A DNA stretch of 64,000 bases from Oscillospiraceae bacterium (GCA_015066015.1 SVPE01000002.1:1-64000); one strand, 5' to 3'. Counted from the stretch's first letter, positions 18,733-27,960 are shown. The notes: generated by a model not told the origin, from the sequence alone. Translations and numbers: made by a program.

Positions 18733-19974
18733 TTAAAGAACAATCTTAAAAGTTATTGCCGTTGTCCCTGAAGCAACAGCACGGATTTTACCCTTATGAC
18801 GCTCAACTATCGCCTTTGCGACAGAAAGACCGATTCCGTAGCCGCCCGTATCTCTTGAGCGCGAGGCATCTGTTCTGTAAAAGCGGTCAAAAAGCCTGGT
18901 TGTAGCAGACGGGTCAATGTGCTCACAGGTATTATAGCAATCAATGCATATATTTTTACCTGACTTGTAAAGACTCAGCTTTATAACGCCGTCCTTATCC
19001 GAATATTTGATGGCGTTATCACAAAGAATTGATACCAGCTGAATAATCTCCTCCTGACAACCGAAATACATAATATTATCTGTGACGTTAACCTCAATGT
19101 ATTTACCGTCGTGCTTTGCTTTGGTTTCAAATGAATCAGCAGTTTCAGAAACGGTTTCACTGATATTGAAGCGCTCCTTCTTGAATCCGTCGCTGAGCTC
19201 GTCAAGCTTTGACAGATTAACAAGATTTTTTATAAGCACGCTCATTCGCTGAGTCTGATTCTTTATGCTCGTCAGCCACTCATTTTCGCCCTCACACAGC
19301 TCTATTACCTCAGCGTCAGCAGAAATAATTGCAAGCGGTGTTTTCAGCTCGTGTCCCGCATCGGTTATAAACTGTTTCTGCTTTTCAATAGCATTGGCGA
19401 CAGGTCGCACCGCCATTTTACAAAACAGTGTAACCGGAAGCAAAATACTGAAAAGAGTGATTATTCCGACGATTACCGATGTTGACAGCAGTGTTGCTGC
19501 AGCATCAAAATCCTTTTGTGCATCGACAAACACAATCAGATGGGAATCACCGCGAACAGTATAATGAAATCTGTAAACTCCCAGCAAACCGAATCCCGGC
19601 TCATGAGTCTGGTAAATCTGCGAGGCATATTCATAAGCCATTGTTCTTGTCACGCCGTCAATATGGTCAATCATTATCTTTTCGGCCCGGTTATTCCTCA
19701 TTTCAACTACGAAATAGCGGGCGCTTATATAGCTTTCATTACCCGGCTTCAGAGTATCAAAGGGATTGAAAAAATGGTCAAATCTGTTTGGTCTTCCCAT
19801 ATAATCAAAAGGCAGATTTCCGTTATTGTCGGTTATTATTTCAAGTATATTACAAAGCTCCTTATCGCGCTGATAAATATTCGCAACATTAACTGCAACC
19901 ATCTGAACGGTAAGAAGCGACGCCAGTGCCATCATCGCGATGAGCACAAACCGTCTCTGCAGTTTTTTTAGCAT
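18733..19974 (-). CDS. Sensor histidine kinase
   Basis: 413 aa. Two membrane segments (about 8-30 and 165-188) flank an extracellular sensor. HisKA box FITDAGHELKTPLAIISADAE, N-box DNAIKYS, and a G2-type GGYGIGLSVAKAI. It overlaps the response regulator by 7 bp and reads into the VTC/DUF4956/Cthe_2159 genes, so the pair probably controls that operon. The signal is unknown. Confidence 0.88.
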   Translation of the reverse strand: MLKKLQRRFVLIAMMALASLLTVQMVAVNVANIYQRDKELCNILEIITDNNGNLPFDYMGRPNRFDHFFNPFDTLKPGNESYISARYFVVEMRNNRAEKIMIDHIDGVTRTMAYEYASQIYQTHEPGFGLLGVYRFHYTVRGDSHLIVFVDAQKDFDAAATLLSTSVIVGIITLFSILLPVTLFCKMAVRPVANAIEKQKQFITDAGHELKTPLAIISADAEVIELCEGENEWLTSIKNQTQRMSVLIKNLVNLSKLDELSDGFKKERFNISETVSETADSFETKAKHDGKYIEVNVTDNIMYFGCQEEIIQLVSILCDNAIKYSDKDGVIKLSLYKSGKNICIDCYNTCEHIDPSATTRLFDRFYRTDASRSRDTGGYGIGLSVAKAIVERHKGKIRAVASGTTAITFKIVL

Positions 19975-20645
19975 TCCTTTTCCTCCAGGGTGTAACCTAC
20001 GCCCCTTACTGCCTTGATTTCAACATTGGCGTTAAGGTTAGCAAGCTTTTTTCTGAGGTAAGAGATGTAAACCCAGACAACATTTATTTCCGCCTCAGTC
20101 TCATATCCCCATATGCGTTCCATAAACTGCTCGGTAGAAATAAGCCTTCCCGGATTTGACATAAGCATCTCAAGCATCTGAAACTCCTTATTTCCGAGAC
20201 GTACCGAATCATTATCAACAGAAAGCTCAAAGGTTTCTCTGTTAAGCGAAATGTTTCCGAAGGATGCAACATTAGGTGAAAATTCACTTTTTCTTCTTGT
20301 GAGTGCTCTGAGTCTTGCAAGAAGCTCTCCCATAGCAAAGGGCTTTGTAAGATAGTCATCGGCTCCTGCGTCAAGACCGGTTATTCTGTCTTCTATTTCA
20401 CTTTTCGCTGTAAGTATAATAACGGGAGTGGAAATACCGTTCTCTCTGAGTTTTTTCAGCACGGTAAGTCCGTCAATTTTCGGCATCATAAGATCAAGAA
20501 TGATACCGTCATAATTTTCACACAGACCGTAATCCAGAGCATCCTGTCCGTTATAAACGGGATCTACGGAATAGTTGTTGTGCTTGAGAACTGCACACAA
20601 AGCCTTGGAAAGCTCCTTCTCATCCTCAGCTAAAAGCAACCTCAT
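19968..20645 (-). CDS. OmpR/PhoB-family response regulator
   Basis: About 225 aa with receiver phospho-site GIILDLMMPKIDG, the conserved Lys in DDYLTKPF and a C-terminal winged helix ending KAVRGVGYTLE. The start ATG at 20645 (MRLLLAED) is preferred over 20654 because the latter directly touches the GGAAAGG ribosome site. First gene of the five-gene operon down to 15343. Its divergent neighbour is the transporter at 20942. Confidence 0.9.
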   Translation of the reverse strand: MRLLLAEDEKELSKALCAVLKHNNYSVDPVYNGQDALDYGLCENYDGIILDLMMPKIDGLTVLKKLRENGISTPVIILTAKSEIEDRITGLDAGADDYLTKPFAMGELLARLRALTRRKSEFSPNVASFGNISLNRETFELSVDNDSVRLGNKEFQMLEMLMSNPGRLISTEQFMERIWGYETEAEINVVWVYISYLRKKLANLNANVEIKAVRGVGYTLEEKEC

Positions 20646-20878
20646 AATAACCATCCTTTCCTGATATGATTATCTTATTAATTTTATCATAATACCCGCA
20701 ATAAAAGCAATAAGAAACCGCAATATTAATAAATTTATTTTATATAGTAAATGTTATATCTTTTACCTTAAATCTACTGAAAATAAAGGCTGATTGTCCG
20801 TATCAATTATTACACTGTGTTATATAAAAAATGGCAAAATAACCAAATATATCATCTTTTTTTCAGCAGTGTAAATCG

Positions 20879-20907
20879 TTGTCATTTAATTCCCGTTATG
20901 ATATAAT
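20879..20907 (+). promoter_or_regulatory. Promoter of the transporter gene
   Basis: TTGTCA, a 17 bp spacer and TATAAT, 34 bp before the ATG at 20942. The 280 bp divergent region to the response regulator is otherwise AT-rich with nothing else recognised. Confidence 0.65.
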
Positions 20908-20941
20908 TATAACAATTATATAGAAAAAGGAGTGTGTGTTA

Positions 20942-22708
20942 ATGAGCAAAGGAAACGGCGGAGGAAAAGTCGGAAGATTTTTCTCCGAAGTAAAAACTCA
21001 TTGGAAAACACCTGCTGAAGGCAAATATGTTCCCTACAGGGAATACAAGGATATTTTCCTTGGTGTCGGAAGCAACTACACAGGTTCAAAAATGCTTGAG
21101 GCTATCGGCTTCTGGGCGAGCTGTTACCTGTTTATGCATCACTATAAGCTGCCCTATCTTACCTTCTCGTTTATCGGTATTATCAATATGCCGCTGAACT
21201 ACATCTGGACTCTTATAGGCTGGATTATCAACGACAATCTTGGCTTCCTTCCTAAAAAGACGGAAAGAAAGTTCTACGGACTTTATTTCTCACTTATAAT
21301 CATAGGTCTTGTGATGATTCTGGGCAAGTTCCCCTTCCTTGATTATTCAACCAATCCGCTTATCGCTTATCTTAACAATATGCAGAGTGTCGGTATCACC
21401 GCTTCTTCAGCACTCAAGATTCTCGGCACACATATTCTTTGGAACGGTTGGGCCGGCTCAAGAAACATTTTCTACCGCAAGAAACTTATCCCAAAATACG
21501 GAAGATACAAGTATTCACTTTACTGTGATGTTATCCCCAAGTGCATTATGGTTATTCTTGTAGGCTGGCTTCCTCTTTACAATATCCCCGATATGGTTAC
21601 AAGAGTATGGACTGCCAACCTTCTGTTTGCCTGCTTCAACATCTTCGGTTTCGGCAACAACCTTGAAAATCTTTCAAAAACCATAAGCCCCAACATGGAA
21701 GAAAGACTTTTAGTGCGCACCTATCCCGTTAAGCTTTCACACTTTGTACATACTATCGTTTCGATCATTATCCCCATTGTCGTTGACTCACTTGATAACG
21801 ATTGGGCCGACATAAATCTTTACCGCTATGTATATCCTATAGCATTCATCGTTCCTGCTATAATTACTATGTTCTACGCAGGACGACTTAAGGAAAGAAT
21901 TCCTCAGCCTCCTCTTGAAAAGAAGGTTCAGATTAATTTCTGGGAAGGTATGTTCGGTGTTCTTCGTAACAAATATCTGCTTATCAACACCATCGTAGGT
22001 CTTATCGACTCACTCGGCAACGGTATGCTTGCAATTACGCAGATTGTATATCTTTATACTTTCCGTCTGACAGGTCTCCCCTACACAATCATTGTTAACC
22101 TTATCTCTTTTGCAGGTACTCCGCCTGATCTTTGTGCGCCTTACTTCCTTAAGAGATTCGACTATAAGCAAATTATGATTTTCTATCAGCTGACCCGTGC
22201 CTTCGGTAATGCGCTTTTAGTCGGTGCTTTCTGGTTCTTCGGTGACAATGTTCATATCTGCGGCATGGCCTGTATCATAGTTATGTTCCTTATGGAAATG
22301 ACCAAGACTATTCCAACAACTGCAGGCCACGATATGAATACACGTATCGGCGACTATCAGATGTATCTTTCAGGTGAAAGACTTGAAAGCTTTGCAGGTG
22401 TTTTCGGTTGGTTTACCGGTCCTATCACCTCATTTGTCGGTCTTATCATACCGCTTCTCCTTCTCAAATACGGCTTCAACAGCAACTGGGACGTTCTCTA
22501 TATTGACAGTGCCCGTTTCAAAATTATCGCTGTACCGCTTATCATTGATATCATCGGCTTCCTGCTTATGACTATTCCCTATATATTCTGGGACTATGAC
22601 AATGAAAAGCAGACCAAGGTTATCAAGGTGCTTCAGCGCCGTGCCGAGGTTACTGAAAAGCTCGCCAAAGAGCAGGGCGAAACAGTAAGCGGCGGCTACA
22701 TCGGATAA
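20942..22708 (+). CDS. MFS-type (GPH-like) membrane transporter
   Basis: 588-aa polytopic protein with about 12 hydrophobic segments. Loop motifs such as YCDVIPKCI and RFDYKQIMIFYQ, and the general layout, recall the glycoside-pentoside-hexuronide branch of MFS symporters, but the protein is longer than usual and the substrate cannot be read from sequence. Start ATG at 20942 with AAGGAG 8 nt upstream; an in-frame GTG at 20936 is too close to that site. The next gene, an LRR membrane protein, starts 17 bp after the stop, so the two are co-transcribed. Confidence 0.65.
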   Translation: MSKGNGGGKVGRFFSEVKTHWKTPAEGKYVPYREYKDIFLGVGSNYTGSKMLEAIGFWASCYLFMHHYKLPYLTFSFIGIINMPLNYIWTLIGWIINDNLGFLPKKTERKFYGLYFSLIIIGLVMILGKFPFLDYSTNPLIAYLNNMQSVGITASSALKILGTHILWNGWAGSRNIFYRKKLIPKYGRYKYSLYCDVIPKCIMVILVGWLPLYNIPDMVTRVWTANLLFACFNIFGFGNNLENLSKTISPNMEERLLVRTYPVKLSHFVHTIVSIIIPIVVDSLDNDWADINLYRYVYPIAFIVPAIITMFYAGRLKERIPQPPLEKKVQINFWEGMFGVLRNKYLLINTIVGLIDSLGNGMLAITQIVYLYTFRLTGLPYTIIVNLISFAGTPPDLCAPYFLKRFDYKQIMIFYQLTRAFGNALLVGAFWFFGDNVHICGMACIIVMFLMEMTKTIPTTAGHDMNTRIGDYQMYLSGERLESFAGVFGWFTGPITSFVGLIIPLLLLKYGFNSNWDVLYIDSARFKIIAVPLIIDIIGFLLMTIPYIFWDYDNEKQTKVIKVLQRRAEVTEKLAKEQGETVSGGYIG

Positions 22709-22725
22709 AAGGGGGCGTAATATAT

Positions 22726-24741
22726 ATGAAAAATAAAAAAGACAAAGTTTTTAAAGGTATGACTGCCCCCGTTGAAGTGAACATCGAGGTACCGGATGAC
22801 GAAATCTGGACCTATCACATTGACGGACTCGCAGCACCCCACATCAATAAACCGTTTGCAAATTTTGCACTTAAAAAAGTAATATTTACAATCCTTATTC
22901 TTATTGCTGTCGGACTTTCAATGTTCTTCAGTGTCAGAGTTGTTTCCCGTACTCCCTTCGAATATGCCGAAAAAGAAGACGGCACCGTTGAATTTGTGAA
23001 ATTCAACAATACAGGTCACATCTCAACTCTCGATATTGACTACGCAATTACTATCGAAACCGACAAGAACAATCCTGACGCATCAACAAACTTCACCCTT
23101 GTAAAGGATGAAACGAAGCCTATTTCTTCAATCCCTCAGTTCTGCTTCAACTGTGATGAAAAGGTTGAAAAAATCTACATCGGCAAGAGTGTAAAGGAAA
23201 TTGACGGTAAAGCATTTTTTACCTGCCGCGCTCTCAAACAGATTATTGTTGACGAAGAAAACGAATACTACTGCGATATTGACGGTGTTCTGTACAACAA
23301 GGATAAAACAGAAATCATCTGCTATCCTATGAACCACTCCCAGCATCTGCGTGAGAAATTCGGTTACAATGACACCATATGGGAAGACAGCGAAAACAAG
23401 GAAAACAACTTTGAGTTCCGTGCAAGATACGAGGCAGACATCCTTACCTATGTTCTTCCCGCAACGGTTGAAACCATCGGCGAACTCGCCTTCTACGACC
23501 TTCCCCTTACAGCACTCTATATGCCCGAAGGCGTAAAAAGAATTGAGACGATGGCAATTATGAGAAACTGGTGGATGAGAGATATTTATTCCTATAAGAC
23601 AAGCACAGCAGCTGAAGACGAAACCGGATTCAGCGCCGTTGCAAAGCTTGATGGTGTTTACCGTTCACTTCCCGACGGACTTGAATATATCGGTTCTGAC
23701 GCTATGAGCTATTGCAATGACGGTGCAGTTCTGCGCATCCCCTCAACTGTAAAGTACATCGGTCATCATGCTTTCTTTGATACCGTAGAGAAAAAAGACG
23801 GTGCGTTTTTCGGATACGAACAGGTCTACATATCCATGAGCGAGGAAGAATTCAAAAACGTTGAAACAGGTTATGAGTGGACCCCCAAGTACGACAGCGG
23901 TCTTCTCGACAAAGAGGTAGAGCTTGTATTTAATGCAGAGAAACCGGATGTCGAAGACTTCACTTACACAGAAAAGGAAGACGGTACCTTTGAGCTTACT
24001 GCCTTCTTCAATACAGAAAAGGCAACAGAGCTTACAATCGGTGATGAGGAAAAGACTGTTACTTCAATTGCCTACCAGCCCTTTGAGTGGGATACTTACA
24101 TTGAAACAGTTTACATCGGCAAGGATGTAAAGGAGCTTCGCGGTGAAACCTTCCGCACCCTTCGTGCGCTTAAAAAATTTGTAGTTGACGAAACAAACGA
24201 AAACTTCTGCGCAGTTGACGGTGTGCTTTACACAAAGGATATGACAACACTTCTATGCTGTCCCACAGCTTATGAAGGCGAAAAGGAATTTGTAGTTCCC
24301 GAAACAGTTACAACAATAGGCCGTTCTGCCTTCTCAGACTGTAAATTTGAAAAAATTTCACTTCCCGAGGGTCTCAGGAGCATCGAGCGTCACGCCTTCC
24401 TTAAGGCAGAGTCTCTCAAGGAAATCGTCTCCTACAAGGGCGAAAAAACCTACAACTCACTCCCCGAAGGCCTCGAAACTATCGGTATTGATGCTTTCAA
24501 CTATGCATCAGGTCTCACCTATCTTTATATTCCCTCTTCAATCAAGGAAATCGGCGCATACAGCTTCACATACTGCGCAAAGCTCGATGAAAACGGCAAC
24601 AAATCCGGTATAATTTCTGTAGATGTTGCCCTCAGTGCTGATGCTTTCAAGGCTGTCAATTCAGGCGAACACTGGTCACCTGAATTCAGAAATGCCGAAA
24701 ACGAGGTTGCTACAATCAACTACGGCGCTGAAAGAAAATAA
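22726..24741 (+). CDS. Membrane-anchored BspA-type leucine-rich repeat protein
   Basis: 671 aa. One membrane helix at about 50-70 (KVIFTILILIAVGLSMFFSV), the rest predicted extracellular. BspA-like LRR units such as LPEGLRSIERHAFLKAESLKEI and LPATVETIGELAFYDLPLTALY. The protein is internally duplicated: a block starting near residue 85 (EYAEKEDGTVEFVKF, YIGKSVKEIDGKAF, IDGVLYNKDKTEIICYP) repeats near residue 410 (TEKEDGTFELTAF, YIGKDVKELRGETF, VDGVLYTKDMTTLLCCP). It is coupled to the upstream transporter and ends at a strong terminator. Function unknown; a surface sensor or receptor for the transporter is only a guess. Confidence 0.72.
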   Translation: MKNKKDKVFKGMTAPVEVNIEVPDDEIWTYHIDGLAAPHINKPFANFALKKVIFTILILIAVGLSMFFSVRVVSRTPFEYAEKEDGTVEFVKFNNTGHISTLDIDYAITIETDKNNPDASTNFTLVKDETKPISSIPQFCFNCDEKVEKIYIGKSVKEIDGKAFFTCRALKQIIVDEENEYYCDIDGVLYNKDKTEIICYPMNHSQHLREKFGYNDTIWEDSENKENNFEFRARYEADILTYVLPATVETIGELAFYDLPLTALYMPEGVKRIETMAIMRNWWMRDIYSYKTSTAAEDETGFSAVAKLDGVYRSLPDGLEYIGSDAMSYCNDGAVLRIPSTVKYIGHHAFFDTVEKKDGAFFGYEQVYISMSEEEFKNVETGYEWTPKYDSGLLDKEVELVFNAEKPDVEDFTYTEKEDGTFELTAFFNTEKATELTIGDEEKTVTSIAYQPFEWDTYIETVYIGKDVKELRGETFRTLRALKKFVVDETNENFCAVDGVLYTKDMTTLLCCPTAYEGEKEFVVPETVTTIGRSAFSDCKFEKISLPEGLRSIERHAFLKAESLKEIVSYKGEKTYNSLPEGLETIGIDAFNYASGLTYLYIPSSIKEIGAYSFTYCAKLDENGNKSGIISVDVALSADAFKAVNSGEHWSPEFRNAENEVATINYGAERK

Positions 24742-24753
24742 GCTTTAATAAAA

Positions 24754-24788
24754 AATCAGCCGCAGAAATTCCTGCGGCTGATTTTTTC
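24754..24788 (+). terminator. Terminator of the transporter-LRR operon
   Basis: AATCAGCCGCAG / CTGCGGCTGATT with a 5 nt loop and a T-run. Confidence 0.85.
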
Positions 24789-24798
24789 GGGCAAAATT

Positions 24799-24842
24799 AA
24801 AGCGGTCACAGAATTTACTGTAACCGCAATTTTCTTTTTTCT
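24799..24842 (-). terminator. Probable terminator of the dehydrogenase gene
   Basis: Imperfect stem GCGGT(T)ACAG / CTGTGACCGC on the minus strand followed by TTTAATTTTG, just after the stop at 24846. Confidence 0.55.
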
Positions 24843-24845
24843 GAA

Positions 24846-25793
24846 TTAATACTTTACACTCCTGATAATTTCCTTCAGGCATTCTGCACTCTTTTTAAGA
24901 GCAAGCCTTTCCTTTGTGGTGAGAGGAAGAAGAAGCTTACTTGTGGCACCCTCCTTACCGACAATGTTCAGAAGACTCAGGCAGACATCATCGATACCGT
25001 ATTCACCGTGAAGCATTGTTGAAACTGTAAGCGGAGTATCAACACCACCCATAAGACTGTGGCATATGTGACACACCGAAGCAGAAACTGCATAGAATGT
25101 AGCTCCCTTATCGAGAATGACTCTTGCGCCTGAATTTTTTACATATTTTTCAACGATATCAAAATCAACCTCAGGATAAGTCTTGCCGTCTGCTCTGATA
25201 ATTGATGAAGAGCATTCTGCTATGGGAATATTTGAAATGTTGGCAAGTGACCAGGGAACAAATGCAGAATCACCGTGCTCGCCCATAACATAAGCGTGAA
25301 TATTACGCTGATTGATACCGTAAATCTTTGAAAGACGGGCTCTGAGTCTTGCAGTGTCAAGAATTGTACCTGAACCGATTATTCTCTCCTCGGGTATACC
25401 TGAGTTTTTACAGAAAACATAAGTAAGAATGTCGACGGGATTGCTTACTATAATATATGTCGCTTCGGGTGCATATTTTGTGATTTCAGGAGTGATGCTG
25501 TTGAGAATATCAATGTTGATCTGTGCAAGATCAAGACGGGACATGCCCGGCTTTCTTGCAGCACCCGATGTAATTATAACAATATTTGATTTTTCGGCAT
25601 CGGAAAAGTCACCGGAATACACATTACAGGAATGACAAAAGGGTGTGCCCTGCTGAATATCAAGTGCCTCACCGTAAGCTTTTTTACTGTTGATATCTAT
25701 CATGCATATTTCATTTGCCAGGCCCTGTACCATAAGGGTATAGGCAATTGTTGAGCCAACGCTTCCTGAACCTACAATTGTAATTTTTTTCAT
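24846..25793 (-). CDS. L-lactate/malate dehydrogenase family enzyme
   Basis: 315 aa, NAD-dependent 2-hydroxyacid dehydrogenase. Rossmann GSGSVGSTIAY, DI after the second strand, VSNPVDILTY, the substrate Arg in DTARLRARLS and catalytic His in GEHGDSAF are all present. Overall it resembles clostridial LDH. The mobile loop, however, reads GAARKPGMSRLDL: where canonical LDH has Gln (position 102), this has Arg, the residue that selects oxaloacetate in malate dehydrogenase. It may therefore be an LDH-like MDH or a variant LDH. Start ATG has GGAGGAG upstream, and an XRE regulator lies 21 bp upstream in the same direction. Confidence 0.82.
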   Translation of the reverse strand: MKKITIVGSGSVGSTIAYTLMVQGLANEICMIDINSKKAYGEALDIQQGTPFCHSCNVYSGDFSDAEKSNIVIITSGAARKPGMSRLDLAQINIDILNSITPEITKYAPEATYIIVSNPVDILTYVFCKNSGIPEERIIGSGTILDTARLRARLSKIYGINQRNIHAYVMGEHGDSAFVPWSLANISNIPIAECSSSIIRADGKTYPEVDFDIVEKYVKNSGARVILDKGATFYAVSASVCHICHSLMGGVDTPLTVSTMLHGEYGIDDVCLSLLNIVGKEGATSKLLLPLTTKERLALKKSAECLKEIIRSVKY

Positions 25794-25814
25794 AAGTATC
25801 TCCTCCTTTACAGT

Positions 25815-26039
25815 TTACTGCGATATAAATGCTTCGGGGTACGGAGTTTTCTCGTCAGTCAGACCTAAAATATAATCTGTAGAGGTGCCGAAAAATCTTG
25901 CAAGAGCAATAAGTATATCTATCGGCAGCTCTCTGTGACCGTTCTCATACTGTGAGTAAGTATTTTGTCTGATGTGGAGATATTCAGCCAACTCCTTCTG
26001 AGTCAGATCTCTGTCCTCTCTTATATCTTTAAGCCTCAT
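25815..26039 (-). CDS. XRE-family helix-turn-helix regulator
   Basis: 74 aa, almost entirely a Cro/C1-type HTH: DLTQKELAEYLHIRQNTYSQYENGHRELPIDILIALARFF. The ATG at 26039 (MRLKD) has GGAGGT 8 nt upstream; the frame's earlier TTG lies too close. It reads into the dehydrogenase gene, so it may be autoregulated and control that gene. Confidence 0.82.
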   Translation of the reverse strand: MRLKDIREDRDLTQKELAEYLHIRQNTYSQYENGHRELPIDILIALARFFGTSTDYILGLTDEKTPYPEAFISQ

Positions 26040-26225
26040 AAGCAATACCTCCGATTATCCACCGGGAAATTTTACAACTTGTTTCGGATATATATTATCA
26101 CACCGTAAGATGCATTACAAGAGCCGAAATTTACATATTGTTATTAAAAAAACACATATCCTTTACTGAAATTCCGACAAAACCCAACCCGACAAGACGC
26201 TGCAAAGCGTTAATTTACTGCTCTT

Positions 26226-26420
26226 TTAACCATCATTTCCGAAAATTGAACTGTTTTCGCTCTCAGGCACACTTTCGTTTAGATTATCTTTTATTTCCAC
26301 TACTGAAGACAGTCTGTTTGCGTGGGCTATGCTCTGTCTTATATATCCGAAAGCCCTTGTCTCATCCTGTGCAATTATCGGTTCGCCCAAAGGAGTCTGA
26401 GGTCTGTTATTCTGTTTCAC
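26226..26420 (-). CDS. Small hypothetical protein, GTG start
   Basis: 64 aa, polar, starting at GTG 26420 with GGGAGGA 7 nt upstream. No membrane segment or known motif; the C-terminal third is acidic. It is divergent from the Cys-rich gene at 26503, with only 82 bp between. The good ribosome site argues that it is real, but no family is recognised. Confidence 0.5.
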   Translation of the reverse strand: MKQNNRPQTPLGEPIIAQDETRAFGYIRQSIAHANRLSSVVEIKDNLNESVPESENSSIFGNDG

Positions 26421-26502
26421 TGTAAATCCTCCCGGTTTTTATGTAACACTTTTTATACCCTGCCATATACTGTTGATGTAAGGATGAAGGGAGGTTTACA
26501 CG

Positions 26503-26649
26503 ATGTCATGTAATAACGGTCTTTTCGGCGGCAACTGCTGCACATGGATTATCATCCTTCTCGTTTTAATGAGCTGCTGCGGTGATAACGGCAACGCTCT
26601 TGCCGGCAACGGTTGTGGTTGCGGATGTCAGAACAACTGCGGTTGCTGA
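26503..26649 (+). CDS. Small cysteine/glycine-rich hydrophobic protein
   Basis: 48 aa. It starts MSCNNGLFGGNCC, has one hydrophobic helix (TWIIILLVLM) and a C-terminal Cys/Gly tail (NGCGCGCQNNCGC), with eleven cysteines in total. Such tiny Cys/Gly-rich proteins are often spore-coat or surface components in Firmicutes; that is inference. GGGAGG lies 8 nt before the ATG and a strong hairpin terminator follows the stop by 11 bp, which argues for a real gene. Confidence 0.72.
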   Translation: MSCNNGLFGGNCCTWIIILLVLMSCCGDNGNALAGNGCGCGCQNNCGC

Positions 26650-26660
26650 CGTGCTGTGAA

Positions 26661-26692
26661 GCCGTCGGGATATACTCCCGACGGCTTTTACT
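26661..26692 (+). terminator. Terminator of the Cys-rich gene
   Basis: GCCGTCGGGA / TCCCGACGGC with a 5 nt loop followed by a T-rich run. Confidence 0.85.
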
Positions 26693-26702
26693 TTTGCAAC
26701 TG

Positions 26703-27731
26703 TCAGGATTCAAGGTCTGTAAGGGCACAGAATTCGTATCCCTCGCCACGAGCCTTATCGATGATTTCACCTAAAGCTGCCGCATTATCCCTGGAGACAC
26801 TGTGAAGAAGAATTATTGCACCGTTATGAAGACGGGAAAGCACTGTTTCTGCTGCATAATCCTTACCCTGAATCTTGTCTACATTCCAGTCATTATATGC
26901 CACCGACCAGAATACGCTTACATACCCCATCGAAGCCACTGCGTCAAGTGCACTTTCGGTATATTCGCCCGCAGGGAAACGGAAAAACTTAGAAGCATAG
27001 CCGTAATTTTCTCTGAGATAGTTTTCCGTCTCCTCAAGCTCATTAATAATCTGTTCGCGGCTGATTTCAGCAAATGAGGGATGTGTTGCCGAGTGATTTC
27101 CGACAATGTGACCTTCTTTAATTATCCGGCTTATTATTTCTGTCTCTTTTTTTATATGATCAAGTGTGCAGAAAAATGTCGCCGGTACCTTTTTCTCCTT
27201 TAGCGTATCAAGTACCGATGCAGTGAGATTTTCGTATTCATATCCGCAGTCAAACGTCAGGTAAAGCACCTTCTTTTCACTTTTCATATCGAGTGTATAT
27301 GCCCTGAATTTATCAAAGTTCTTCTGAAAATCCACAACTGTATGATGCGGCTTTCCATCCGACGCCGGCCCATGAGAATGACTGAATTTTTCATCTGACA
27401 TGGCTATGTCACTACGCTTTTCGGTTACATTATAATCTACCGTCGGCAAGGGTGACAGACCTGACAAGGCAGAGGGGTCTTCTTTCCCCTTGATTACCAT
27501 ATTCCCAAAGTCAACAGGATATCCCGAAAAGTTGTTTTCCGTATCAACAACAGTAGAAAAATTAATATGCTTTGTCAGCTCTTCAATTTCAGGAGATCCG
27601 GTAAGCGACGTATTTTCTGTAGATCCGGGATCGGTAATTATCTCTCTTTTATCATACTCTTTATTATTACCTGTACAAGCACAAAGCAAAAACAGACTTG
27701 CAGCAAGAATCATACAAACAATCTTCTTCAT
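26703..27731 (-). CDS. Polysaccharide deacetylase lipoprotein, PdaA-like
   Basis: 342 aa. Lipoprotein signal with lipobox LLCAC (Cys about 19), a linker of about 140 residues, then a NodB-type deacetylase domain: TFDCGYE (catalytic Asp), HSATHPS (metal His pair), RFPAGEY and a final LLHSVSRDN. The TFDCGYE/HSATHPS wording is that of PdaA-type enzymes, which deacetylate N-acetylmuramic acid during spore-cortex muramic delta-lactam formation. The role in this organism is inferred. CGGAG precedes the ATG. Confidence 0.85.
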   Translation of the reverse strand: MKKIVCMILAASLFLLCACTGNNKEYDKREIITDPGSTENTSLTGSPEIEELTKHINFSTVVDTENNFSGYPVDFGNMVIKGKEDPSALSGLSPLPTVDYNVTEKRSDIAMSDEKFSHSHGPASDGKPHHTVVDFQKNFDKFRAYTLDMKSEKKVLYLTFDCGYEYENLTASVLDTLKEKKVPATFFCTLDHIKKETEIISRIIKEGHIVGNHSATHPSFAEISREQIINELEETENYLRENYGYASKFFRFPAGEYTESALDAVASMGYVSVFWSVAYNDWNVDKIQGKDYAAETVLSRLHNGAIILLHSVSRDNAAALGEIIDKARGEGYEFCALTDLES

Positions 27732-27780
27732 AAAAATGTCTCCGATTTAGTGTTTTACATTATCATAGTATATACTTATA

Positions 27781-27960
27781 TTATTTGAACATATATTTCA
27801 TATCCTGCATCAGGTCTTCGGCAGCCTTAATGGCAACACCGATCTTTTTCTTTGCCATACGCTTCATACCGCTACCCTTTGCCATACCTTTTACATAAGC
27901 AGATGCTCCGCCTACTGCCATACCGATTCCTACACCCTTGATAATACTTTTCATTTCCAT
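27781..27960 (-). CDS. Small Gly/Met/Lys-rich hypothetical protein
   Basis: 59 aa starting MEMKSIIKGVGIGMAVGGAS, with a weak glycine-rich hydrophobic segment followed by a very basic middle (MKRMAKKKIG) and an amphipathic tail. The layout recalls YtxH-like membrane-tethered proteins but is much shorter. AAAGGA lies 9 nt before the ATG. It stands alone between the deacetylase and trmL. Confidence 0.6.
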   Translation of the reverse strand: MEMKSIIKGVGIGMAVGGASAYVKGMAKGSGMKRMAKKKIGVAIKAAEDLMQDMKYMFK

